DNA of 64,000 nt from assembly GCA_016929095.1 (NCBI GenBank), contig JAFGJM010000060.1, positions 1-64,000 on the forward strand, written 5' to 3'. Source of the DNA: Anaerolineales bacterium. GTDB taxonomy: Bacteria; Chloroflexota; Anaerolineae; Anaerolineales; UBA4823. A model generated the notes under the pieces. It did not search any database. It saw nothing but the letters and a program-made list of their open reading frames with translations, and was not told the origin of the DNA. The translations under genes were made by a program, and so were the position numbers. Shown here piece by piece: positions 48,427 to 56,394 of the stretch. Positions within the stretch are counted from its first letter, which is position 1. Every line of letters starts with the position of its first letter.

Positions 48427-50043
48427 ATGATTCGTGGTAAGTATTGGATTTGCTTGTCTCTTGGAATGTGTGCGATCAGCCTGGGTGCATTATTTTCGCT
48501 GGTTAAAGCCATGCCGACTGCCACTGTCACCGGTGTAGTGGTTTCTCAAGACGGCCATCCGATATCCGGGGCGACGGTACGCATCCAGGCGACCACAAAC
48601 AGCACCATCAGCGCGTTGGATGGTTCGTTTGCCCTGGATGGTTTAACGGAAGGCGTGACGGTCACAGTCAGCGCCTGGAAGGATAAATACTATTGCGCCA
48701 AGGTGGAAAGTGTATCGCCACCTGCCAGTAATATCACTCTCACATTACGTCTATATCAAACAAATGATAATCCAAATTACGAATGGGTGCTTCCTACTGG
48801 AACGGATTCCTGTTATAGCTGCAAACCAGGGGTGACTCAGATATGGTCGGATAACGACACTCATGGTCACTCGGGAAATAATCCACGCTTTTTATCTCTC
48901 TATAACGGAACAGATATCACCGGTACAAACATCATCTCACCCGGTTACAAGCTGGATTTTCCTGGTACGGCGGGCAACTGCGCTGCCTGTCATGCGCCTA
49001 GCGCGGCTCTGGACGCGCCTTATACCACCGATATGAGCTCATTGCCTGATATCGACCATGATTTTGGGATTCATTGCGATTTTTGTCATAAAGTGGCCGA
49101 TGTCTATCTCAACGCGTCGACAGGGTTGCCTTATTCAAACGCCCCCGGCGTGCTGTCTATGGATGTCCGCCGGCCTTTTCCCGAATCGGAACGCCACCAG
49201 CTCTTCTTCGGCACCTTCGATGACGATAACGAGCCGCTGGAAGATACATACCTGCCAATCATTGAAAAAAGTCAATGGTGTGCCACCTGCCATCAGTTCA
49301 GCTTTTGGGGTACACCCATCTACCAGAGCTTTAAAGAGTGGCTGGAAAGCCCCTACCCCTCCATGGGCGTGGAGTGCCAGACCTGCCATATGCCATCGGA
49401 TGGGATCATGACGAATGTGGCTCCCGGCATGGGAGGGGTAGAACGCGATCCATCAACCATTCATGCCCACAGCATGCCCGGTGCTGCCAGCCAATCACTG
49501 TTGCAAAATACTGTCACCATGAGTCTGACCGCTCAAGTGAAAGCTCCGGCGGTTGAGACCACCGTAACTATCACAAACGCCATGGCGGGTCATGATGTAC
49601 CTACCGACCACCCGGGGCGCCATATGATTTTAACGTTGATAGCCACAGATAGTACCGGTACGAACTTGCCTCAAACCAGCGGTCCGGTAGTGCCGTTTTG
49701 GGGAGGCGCTCAATCCGGCTTGCCCGGTAAAGCGTACGCCAAGGTGCTGCAAGATGCGGTCAGCGGGGAGTATCCGGTGGTCAGTTATTGGAAACAGGCG
49801 TTTATCCTGAGTGACAACCGTATTTCCGCCTTCGAAAGCGATCAATCCGTGTATGGCTTCCTGGTGCCTCAAGCCGGAGATACAATTACAGTCACTGCCG
49901 AGTTACTTTTCCGGCGTAATTTTCAGGATGAGATGGATGAACGGGGTTGGGGTGTGCAGGATATCGTAATGGTCACCCAGAAAATAACCCTGACCATCCC
50001 GGCTTATACGATCATTTATTTGCCTTTTGTGGTGGATTATTAG
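48427..50043 (+). CDS. Secreted multihaem cytochrome c with carboxypeptidase-regulatory domain and YLP tail
   Basis: A 538-residue exported cytochrome. Signal peptide 1-28; a carboxypeptidase-regulatory-like beta domain at 31-108 (VTGVVVSQDGHPISGATVRI); then haem motifs CYSCK (129-133), CAACH (185-189), CDFCH (217-221), CATCH (285-289) and CQTCH (317-321). The first would be a lysine-ligated haem like that of NrfA, or a lost site. The context around it (IWSDNDTHGHSGNNPRFLSL) is otherwise like the first haem region of c554-type cytochromes. Residues 360-530 are beta-rich, and the C-terminus is IIYLPFVVDY, the YLP tail. Third gene of the operon. The electron donor and acceptor are unknown. Confidence 0.9.
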   Translation: MIRGKYWICLSLGMCAISLGALFSLVKAMPTATVTGVVVSQDGHPISGATVRIQATTNSTISALDGSFALDGLTEGVTVTVSAWKDKYYCAKVESVSPPASNITLTLRLYQTNDNPNYEWVLPTGTDSCYSCKPGVTQIWSDNDTHGHSGNNPRFLSLYNGTDITGTNIISPGYKLDFPGTAGNCAACHAPSAALDAPYTTDMSSLPDIDHDFGIHCDFCHKVADVYLNASTGLPYSNAPGVLSMDVRRPFPESERHQLFFGTFDDDNEPLEDTYLPIIEKSQWCATCHQFSFWGTPIYQSFKEWLESPYPSMGVECQTCHMPSDGIMTNVAPGMGGVERDPSTIHAHSMPGAASQSLLQNTVTMSLTAQVKAPAVETTVTITNAMAGHDVPTDHPGRHMILTLIATDSTGTNLPQTSGPVVPFWGGAQSGLPGKAYAKVLQDAVSGEYPVVSYWKQAFILSDNRISAFESDQSVYGFLVPQAGDTITVTAELLFRRNFQDEMDERGWGVQDIVMVTQKITLTIPAYTIIYLPFVVDY

Positions 50044-50228
50044 GGATCAGGTATCCGGCAATTATGAATAAGGTAATTGGGAAGCTTGATATTGTAATAT
50101 TGGATATTTATGATAAATTCCAATTCCTGATACCAAATCACCAATTACTTTTATATTAGGAAAACGGGAACGCAGGAATTTTATCTATATAATCCTGGTG
50201 CTTTCAATGAGGCACGCGATCGAATGAA

Positions 50229-50254
50229 TTCGACAGGCTCCCTTCGACAGGCTC
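50229..50254. repeat. Direct repeat TTCGACAGGCTC x2
   Basis: Two copies of TTCGACAGGCTC spaced by 14 bp in the 291-bp gap 50044-50334. The gap also holds A/T-rich sequence and a weak inverted repeat (GGTAATTGG near 50070 and CCAATTAC near 50140). No gene is visible there. Confidence 0.5.
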
Positions 50255-50334
50255 AGGAGCGGAAACCCTCTGGCTAAATCTATTGTGCGAACGATGGATT
50301 TTTTACTGATAACTGAATTCTTATCGCTTACTGC

Positions 50335-51462
50335 TCAAATCCAATAACGATACACCTGATACCGTTTATAGATTTCTGCCCCCATTTTTTCTGCCAGGGC
50401 TGGTGTATAAGGATTATCGTCGGAGGTGAGTGACAGGTCTGCCCATCGATAACCCTTCGCCATGGCACGCTTTGCCAATTCATCAAACAGCAAGATGCTT
50501 ACCCCGCGCTCCCAATACTCCGGCAGCACCAATACACTTTTTACCGCCAGGCATTGCGGTTGGCGGCGCATATACCACAACAGTGATACATAATTCCATG
50601 GATAGCGCAGCCCATTGGCATGGATAAATGCTTCATTGAGGTTGGGGATTCCGGCGAACCACCCCACGGCTTGACCTTCTACTTCAGCAAACAGGACTAA
50701 CTCCGGATCGGCGATATCCTTAAAAGGTTCCAGGCTGGCTAGCAATGCCTCCCGCTGCCAGGGGATGAAATCGGGTAAATGCCTCAGAGCGCGATTAAGG
50801 AGGGTGTGAACTTTATCAATCTCATCATCCCAGTGTTGCAAATCGCTGCCCCGTACTTGAATATTGCGGTTCCGGCGCACCCAATTCGCCAGGCGCGAGA
50901 GGCGCTGCAGGGCAGGTGTATCGATCAATTTTACAGCGTATGCCAGGTTTTTGCCCCGCGCCGGTGAAAAGCCGAAGTTCTCGAAGAAGGATCGATAATA
51001 CGGGGGGTTGTGCCCGCATAAAAGAGCAGGAGGCTGGTCATAACCCTCGATAAGCACACCGTAGCTATCTTCATAATCCAGGTTGAAGGGACCAAAAAGC
51101 GCTTTTAATTGGCGGTGTTTTGCCCAATTGATGGCATACTGGAACATCGCCCGTGCCACAGCCTCATCATTCACACACTCAAAAAAGCCGATCATGCAAT
51201 CACTCGTGCCGCGTTGTTGATTGGTCACATGGTCTTCGGCGCAGCAGATTGTGCCCACCGGTTTACCATCACGCCAGGCGATAAAAAACTCGGCTTCACC
51301 GCGTTTAAAGAAAGCGCCTTGTTGGGGGTTGATAACCTTGCGGCGCTCCGGTATCAGGGGCGGCACCCACAAGGGATCACCGCGATAGATACGCCAGGGG
51401 AATTGCAAGAATATCCGCTGTTCCCGGTTGGAGCGCATGGGATGAATTTCGATGGCGTTCAT
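50335..51462 (-). CDS. GNAT-fold acyltransferase-like protein (YghO-like)
   Basis: A 375-residue cytoplasmic protein. The N-terminus (REQRIFLQFPWRIYRGDPLW, WVPPLIPERRKVINP) and FFIAWRDGKPVGTICCAED match the uncharacterised YghO-like group with two GNAT-fold halves. LKALFGPFNLDYEDSYGVLI and the C-terminal SVLVLPEYWERGVSILLFDE (an acetyl-CoA-loop-like segment) are also typical. The substrate is unknown. Its ATG overlaps the stop of the MFS transporter gene by 4 bp, so the two are translationally coupled. Confidence 0.85.
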   Translation of the reverse strand: MNAIEIHPMRSNREQRIFLQFPWRIYRGDPLWVPPLIPERRKVINPQQGAFFKRGEAEFFIAWRDGKPVGTICCAEDHVTNQQRGTSDCMIGFFECVNDEAVARAMFQYAINWAKHRQLKALFGPFNLDYEDSYGVLIEGYDQPPALLCGHNPPYYRSFFENFGFSPARGKNLAYAVKLIDTPALQRLSRLANWVRRNRNIQVRGSDLQHWDDEIDKVHTLLNRALRHLPDFIPWQREALLASLEPFKDIADPELVLFAEVEGQAVGWFAGIPNLNEAFIHANGLRYPWNYVSLLWYMRRQPQCLAVKSVLVLPEYWERGVSILLFDELAKRAMAKGYRWADLSLTSDDNPYTPALAEKMGAEIYKRYQVYRYWI

Positions 51463-52823
51463 GCCGCTTTTTCGGGGGTGATAGCTCTTCTGGTCTCTAA
51501 TTCGCGATTGACCTCAGAGAAACGTTCACGATCCAGGGGGTATAACACCGCAAACAAGATGCCCAAGAATAAGATCACAGATGGGATGGGACCAATCACG
51601 ATGCGGATACCCAACATCGCATTATCTGGTTGGTTAATGGCATTCGGCACATACCCGGTGGCATCCAGCACTAGCAAAACCAACGGAATAGCCAGCGAAG
51701 AGGCGATCTTTTGCATTAACGTCACCAGGCTGTAGAACATGCCCTCATGCCGCTCGCCGGTATTCAACTCATCCCATTCGATGGCGTCGGGGATGATTGC
51801 CCAGGGTAGCACGTGCGCCGCGCCCACGCCGATGCCCGCCAATACGCACAACCCCAGCAACAAGTTGAAGGGGGTCGCTGCATTCAGGCTGATCAATACC
51901 ATCAGCACCGTGGCTAAAAAGGCGCTGCCAAAGATGTACGCCTTGCGTTTATTCCAGCGCCGTGAAATCCATTCCCATGCCGGCAGGGCAAAAATGGCTA
52001 CCACAAAAATCACGCCCATGATCAAATCGGATTGCTCTTCTTTATACATGACATACTTGATGAAGTAAAGCAGCGTGGTTTGCAGGATATCCATGCATAT
52101 CCAGGTCGCCAGGAAGATGCCGGCGCTGAAGATGAAAGGACGGTTTTTGAAGGCGGCGCGCAGTGATTCCTTGATGCCGGGTTGCTCCTGCTGCATGAAT
52201 TCCTGGCGCTCGCGAGTACCGAAAAATGTGACCAATAATGGCAAACCGCTGGCGATGCCGAAGATGATACCCATAGTCATTACCCGGTCGGCGTTTTGTG
52301 GAGAAAAACCGTTAACGATCATCAAGGGGATGGTAAAGGCGATCAGGCTGCCGAGAATAGAGAAAAACATACGGTAGGTGGTGAGGGCAGTACGCTCATC
52401 GTAATCGGAGGTCAGTTCGGGTGTGAGCGCATAGAAGGGCATATAGGTGAAGGTTGCCGCCGAATCGAAGAGTACATACGCCAGGGCGTAATAGATGACC
52501 AGGGCGGTGGTGCTGGTGAAGGGCGGACGCCACCACAACAACATGAACGCAATGGCAAAGGGCAAGGCGCCAAAAAGCAAAAAGGGTCTGCGCCTGCCCC
52601 AGCGGGTACGAGTGCGGTCGGAGATGTGCCCAATGAATGGGTCGTTGAAGTAATCCCAGGTACGTCCGACGAAGATGGCAATGGCGGCAATGCCCGGAGA
52701 GATACCCACCACGTCTGTCAAGAAGATGGCGAAATAAGCGGCGGCAATGGTGGTGGTAAGGCTAAAACCGGTATCGCCGATGCCATAGGCGAATTTGGTG
52801 CGGCGGGAAAGGCGTTCAGCCAT
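51459..52823 (-). CDS. MFS transporter, GPH (MelB-like) sugar:cation symporter family
   Basis: A 454-residue protein with twelve predicted helices. The N-terminal FAYGIGDTGFSLTTTI, the cation-site segment WDYFNDPFIGHISDRTRTRWG and GRRRPFLLFGALPFA are signatures of the glycoside-pentoside-hexuronide:cation symporters. The start is the ATG 52821-52823, which has GGAGG 9 bp upstream; the longer frame to 52862 adds 13 unsupported residues. The transported compound cannot be told from sequence. Translationally coupled to the GNAT-like gene downstream. The gap 52824-53116 behind it shows no feature. Confidence 0.92.
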   Translation of the reverse strand: MAERLSRRTKFAYGIGDTGFSLTTTIAAAYFAIFLTDVVGISPGIAAIAIFVGRTWDYFNDPFIGHISDRTRTRWGRRRPFLLFGALPFAIAFMLLWWRPPFTSTTALVIYYALAYVLFDSAATFTYMPFYALTPELTSDYDERTALTTYRMFFSILGSLIAFTIPLMIVNGFSPQNADRVMTMGIIFGIASGLPLLVTFFGTRERQEFMQQEQPGIKESLRAAFKNRPFIFSAGIFLATWICMDILQTTLLYFIKYVMYKEEQSDLIMGVIFVVAIFALPAWEWISRRWNKRKAYIFGSAFLATVLMVLISLNAATPFNLLLGLCVLAGIGVGAAHVLPWAIIPDAIEWDELNTGERHEGMFYSLVTLMQKIASSLAIPLVLLVLDATGYVPNAINQPDNAMLGIRIVIGPIPSVILFLGILFAVLYPLDRERFSEVNRELETRRAITPEKAA

Positions 52824-53116
52824 TTGTGTGACCCTCCGTTTCTTGGAATGGATAATGCACACTGATTCGACGAAATTCGATGAATAATGATATCACGGAT
52901 GCTGTATTACCCCTGATAAATCAATCCCAATTCTATCGTTGCCCAGGTGGATACGATAATACGATTCATATCCATGAATTTTCTTCAAATCAACCAAATC
53001 ATTGACCGAATCAGCGAATTTTACCTCGTCGATAACCTTTTGCATTAACTCAAACCAAATGTCATCTTGACCTCAAGCTTAACTTTGATTATACTAATTC
53101 TCACTAAAATGGATAT

Positions 53117-53201
53117 GCCGAAGTGGCGGAACTGGCAGACGCGCACGACTCAAAATCGTGTTCCTTCGGGAGTGAGGGTTCAATTCCCTCCTTCGGCACC
53201 A
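53117..53201 (+). tRNA. tRNA-Leu (anticodon CAA)
   Basis: A type II tRNA with acceptor GCCGAAG/CTTCGGC, anticodon arm CACGA-CTCAAAA-TCGTG (anticodon CAA, decodes UUG), a long variable arm (TTCCTTCGGGAGT), T arm GAGGG-TTCAATT-CCCTC, discriminator A and an encoded CCA at 53199-53201. Confidence 0.96.
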
Positions 53202-53218
53202 ATAATCTTCTTGAGTGC

Positions 53219-53260
53219 AAAACCAGGTTTGCAGTGATAGGTGGCAGCCCTGGTTTTTTT
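53219..53260 (+). terminator. Rho-independent terminator after tRNA-Leu
   Basis: The stem AAAACCAGG (53219-53227) pairs with CCTGGTTTT (53249-53257) across a 21-nt loop, and T runs on to 53260. It lies 17 bp after the tRNA. Confidence 0.7.
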
Positions 53261-53575
53261 GATATTTACTTAAGTTGTGGATTAATCCAGTTTCACCCTA
53301 ACGAAATTGAAGGGTCGTCCATGGATGTTCGGGGTATTACTCCCTGATATTTCATCTATAATTATATAACTGTCTGATCAGGGAGATACCTTGGCATGTT
53401 TTCGACCCATTATTGTCCTTCTTTTCAATCGATCCTTATTTGCGGTATCCGAATCCGCTGGCACTAATACGCCTGCGATTATTATGCATGAACCATAATT
53501 CCTCATGTCAAATGGCGAGTCCAGGAAAAATAAAAAGCCTGATAAATTCCTGCGTCAACGATCAGCCCTCACCTG

Positions 53576-53714
53576 CCTGGGGTTGTCCCAAAAGAAGGCT
53601 GTAACTCTGAGCGAAGCGAAGAGTCTTTACATTACATATATAGATGTTTCGCATCGCTTCGTGAAACACATTTCGTGCAACACGACAATTTTAACTTTTA
53701 AGACAATCCTCAGG
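53576..53714. repeat. Family A short inverted-repeat element, copy 3 (reversed)
   Basis: A 139-bp copy in opposite orientation to the copies at 4562 and 31964: CCTGGGGTTGTCCCAAAAG at the left, and a right end whose complement reads CCTGAGGATTGTCTTAAAA. The flanks CCCTCACCTG and CAGGTGAGGG extend the inverted repeat. The rest of 53261-53797 shows no gene. Confidence 0.75.
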
Positions 53715-53797
53715 TGAGGGTGAGGTGGGGATGTTCGGAGAACAGAAGGGGTAGGAAATTTTTTTCGGTGTGACTGTTATCGAAAGGAAATGATCAT

Positions 53798-54928
53798 ATG
53801 TCGAAGCAATCTTTACACATACTTTTAGCTTTACTTATCGCCATTATATCTGTCGGTTTTATGTTATTTGGATTGCAAGAAACAGGGCAAGCTGCCAATC
53901 ACCCAGCCGGACAAAATAGCCAAACGGCTGTATTTACGATAGATAGTCCTCCGATTTATGTAACTGCCACCCATTCATTGAATATTGTGGGGAATAATGC
54001 TTATCTGTTTGGTGATTTTTCTGACACCAGATATAAGAAATTTGATACCATCCAAAAAAAATGGACTAATCTATATAGCTCCAATATAGTCACTTCGACG
54101 AGAGTGAATTATGCCTCGGGTGTGATGACAGATTGTATCTTTATCATGGGGGGCGCCAGTGTTAGCTCTACGCAGACATCAGATGTGTGGAAATTCACTC
54201 CCTCTACCAATGCCTGGACGCGGGTAGATACCGAGCTGAGTACTCCGCTATCTGGAGGCAGAGCGGGCGGCACGTTCAGCGCGGCGTCTTTGACCGGGAA
54301 ATTTCTTGCTTTTGGCGGCGCGCCGTCGGGATACATGGGTGAATCGTATGTCTGGTTATATGACCAGGCTTTTGGTTCCTGGACCACAAATGCTATATCC
54401 AATCCGCAGGGTCCTCGGAATGGACATTCTGCCGGGGTATTGAGTAATACGTTATATCTGGCGGGCGGCGAGATCTCCGATCCGGATGCCTTCATTCAAA
54501 CGGCGCCGTTGAATGGAACATCTTTTTCAAATGTAGAAATTTTTTCACCAAGACGTCCCGATATGCGCAGAAATCAAGCGGCTGTCTTTTTGCCTTCGGA
54601 AAATTCTTTTTATATTATGGGAGGTATAAACCTGACCACCGGCGTTGTTATGACGGATGTTTGGAAATATGCAGAAAATGGCTGGAGTGAAAAGGATCCG
54701 CTTCCCGAACCACTGATAAATATCAACGCAGTCGGGTGGTTTTACAGCAGTCCGGCAAATAAATCCGGAATTCACCATGATGGTGGCTTTGAGATGTTAA
54801 TCGTTGGGACCCCATTAACCGGCAGCCAGCAAACCAGTTATGTGTATGATCTCCATGAATATGAACAAATCGCAATCCCAGCCGTTATTGAGTATCCGGT
54901 TTACCTGCCTATAATCATTCGTAATTAG
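53798..54928 (+). CDS. Secreted kelch-repeat protein with YLP tail
   Basis: A 376-residue exported protein with a signal peptide (hydrophobic 7-25, cut near GQAANH). Kelch-type blades follow, each with a glycine pair and a spaced W: CIFIMGGASVSS then DVWKFTPSTNAWTRV, KFLAFGGAPSGYMGESYVWL, NTLYLAGGEISD and SFYIMGGINLTTGVVMTDVW. Five or six blades would form one propeller. The C-terminus YPVYLPIIIRN is the YLP tail. AAGGAAATGATCAT precedes the ATG. It stands alone and its function is unknown; kelch proteins usually bind carbohydrate or protein. Confidence 0.87.
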   Translation: MSKQSLHILLALLIAIISVGFMLFGLQETGQAANHPAGQNSQTAVFTIDSPPIYVTATHSLNIVGNNAYLFGDFSDTRYKKFDTIQKKWTNLYSSNIVTSTRVNYASGVMTDCIFIMGGASVSSTQTSDVWKFTPSTNAWTRVDTELSTPLSGGRAGGTFSAASLTGKFLAFGGAPSGYMGESYVWLYDQAFGSWTTNAISNPQGPRNGHSAGVLSNTLYLAGGEISDPDAFIQTAPLNGTSFSNVEIFSPRRPDMRRNQAAVFLPSENSFYIMGGINLTTGVVMTDVWKYAENGWSEKDPLPEPLININAVGWFYSSPANKSGIHHDGGFEMLIVGTPLTGSQQTSYVYDLHEYEQIAIPAVIEYPVYLPIIIRN

Positions 54929-54953
54929 TGTATTTGATACCAATTGATACAAA

Positions 54954-55006
54954 ACCAAACCTCCCCATCTCCGGTGAAAGACGCAGCCAGAGGGGGAGGT
55001 TTTGGT
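54954..55006 (+). terminator. Possible terminator after the kelch gene
   Basis: ACCAAACCTCCCC pairs with GGGGAGGTTTTGGT with one bulged T, across a 26-nt loop. T residues are inside the second arm rather than after it, so strength is uncertain. Confidence 0.4.
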
Positions 55007-55081
55007 AATGACGAAAAATAACAAATATGGAATATCATATATAATAGATAAATAATTATTGGTTTTATCCTGGAGAGAGTT

Positions 55082-56344
55082 ATGCACTCACTAGACCGAG
55101 TATTAGCAATCATATTGGGCGGCGGCGTAGGGCGGCGTTTATACCCGCTCACCCGCCTGCGCGCCAAACCGGCAGTGCCAATTGCCGGTAAATACCGCCT
55201 GATCGATGTGCCGATCAGCAATTGCATCAACTCCGGCATCCATCATATTGCCGTACTCACGCAATTTAATTCGGTTTCACTGCATCGTCATATCACCCAG
55301 ACCTATTCCTTCGACGCGTTCCATCGTGGTTGGGTGGATATTCTGGCGGCGGAGCAAACCCCAGCTTCCACCGATTGGTACCAGGGCACGGCTGACGCGG
55401 TGCGTAAACAGCTCTTCGAGATCAAAACGACCGGCGCGACGCATGTCCTCATTCTGGCGGGTGACCACCTATATCGCATGGATTATGCTGCCCTGGCGCA
55501 ATACCATTGGAAAAACCGGGCGGAGATCACCGTGGCGGTTCAACCTGTTCCGGAGGAAGGGGCTTCGCGCTTTGGATTGTTACAGCGGAACCCGCAGGGA
55601 CGCATCACCTCCTTTGTGGAAAAACCAAATGACCCCCAGGTGTTTACACAATTCGCCACCAGCGGCAACCCGCAGCGCCCATTCCTGGCTTCGATGGGTA
55701 TTTATATGTTCAAAACTAATGTACTCATCGATCTGCTGGAGAACTCCACCTACGATGATTTCGGCGGGCAGATCATCCCCAATGCCTTGCAAACCCATAC
55801 AGTGTATGGTTTTGATTTTGATGGTTATTGGGAAGATATCGGAACCATACGGTCATTTTATGAGACGAATCTGAGTCTCACCCGCCCCAATCCGCCGTTT
55901 ACTTTGTACGACCCGCTACGCCCAATCTACACCCGCCCGCGCTTTCTACCAGGGGTAATCATCGATGGGGCAACTTTGCATAATGTGCTTCTGGCCGATG
56001 GCTCAATTCTCCATCGGGCAGAAATAAACGATTCGATTATTGGATTGCGCAGCCAAATATGTGATGATGTGCGCATATCTAATTCCATCATCATGGGCGC
56101 GGATTTTTATAAAGACCCTAATCCCTCGCCAGACGCAGATATTCCCCTGGGGATCGGCAAGGGCTGTCAGATCGAGGGGGCGATCATCGATAAAAATGTG
56201 CGCATGGGTGAAGGCGTGGTGATACGCCCATTCTCACCGGGCGTCGACCGGGATGAGGGCGATTGGGTGGTGCAGGACGGTATCGTGGTGGTGCCCAAAT
56301 CCACTCAGTTGCGCCCGGGGACATATATTGGGCCGGACAGTTAA
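55082..56344 (+). CDS. glgC: Glucose-1-phosphate adenylyltransferase
   Basis: A 420-residue enzyme that makes ADP-glucose from ATP and glucose 1-phosphate, the committed step of glycogen synthesis. The nucleotide-binding GGGVGRRLYPLTRLRAKPAV, the KYRLIDVPISNCINSGI segment, HVLILAGDHLYRMDY (catalytic Asp), RFGLLQRNPQGRITSFVEKP and the C-terminal left-handed beta-helix part are all typical. Length fits. GGAGAGAG precedes the ATG. No other glg gene is nearby. Confidence 0.96.
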   Translation: MHSLDRVLAIILGGGVGRRLYPLTRLRAKPAVPIAGKYRLIDVPISNCINSGIHHIAVLTQFNSVSLHRHITQTYSFDAFHRGWVDILAAEQTPASTDWYQGTADAVRKQLFEIKTTGATHVLILAGDHLYRMDYAALAQYHWKNRAEITVAVQPVPEEGASRFGLLQRNPQGRITSFVEKPNDPQVFTQFATSGNPQRPFLASMGIYMFKTNVLIDLLENSTYDDFGGQIIPNALQTHTVYGFDFDGYWEDIGTIRSFYETNLSLTRPNPPFTLYDPLRPIYTRPRFLPGVIIDGATLHNVLLADGSILHRAEINDSIIGLRSQICDDVRISNSIIMGADFYKDPNPSPDADIPLGIGKGCQIEGAIIDKNVRMGEGVVIRPFSPGVDRDEGDWVVQDGIVVVPKSTQLRPGTYIGPDS

Positions 56345-56394
56345 TCATCACCGAGAATACTGTGACCACACTCGCGCTCTTTCGGTCTTTTTTT

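Noticed and set aside
53123-53347. 74-codon open frame
   Set aside because: It is a reading of the tRNA-Leu and its terminator.
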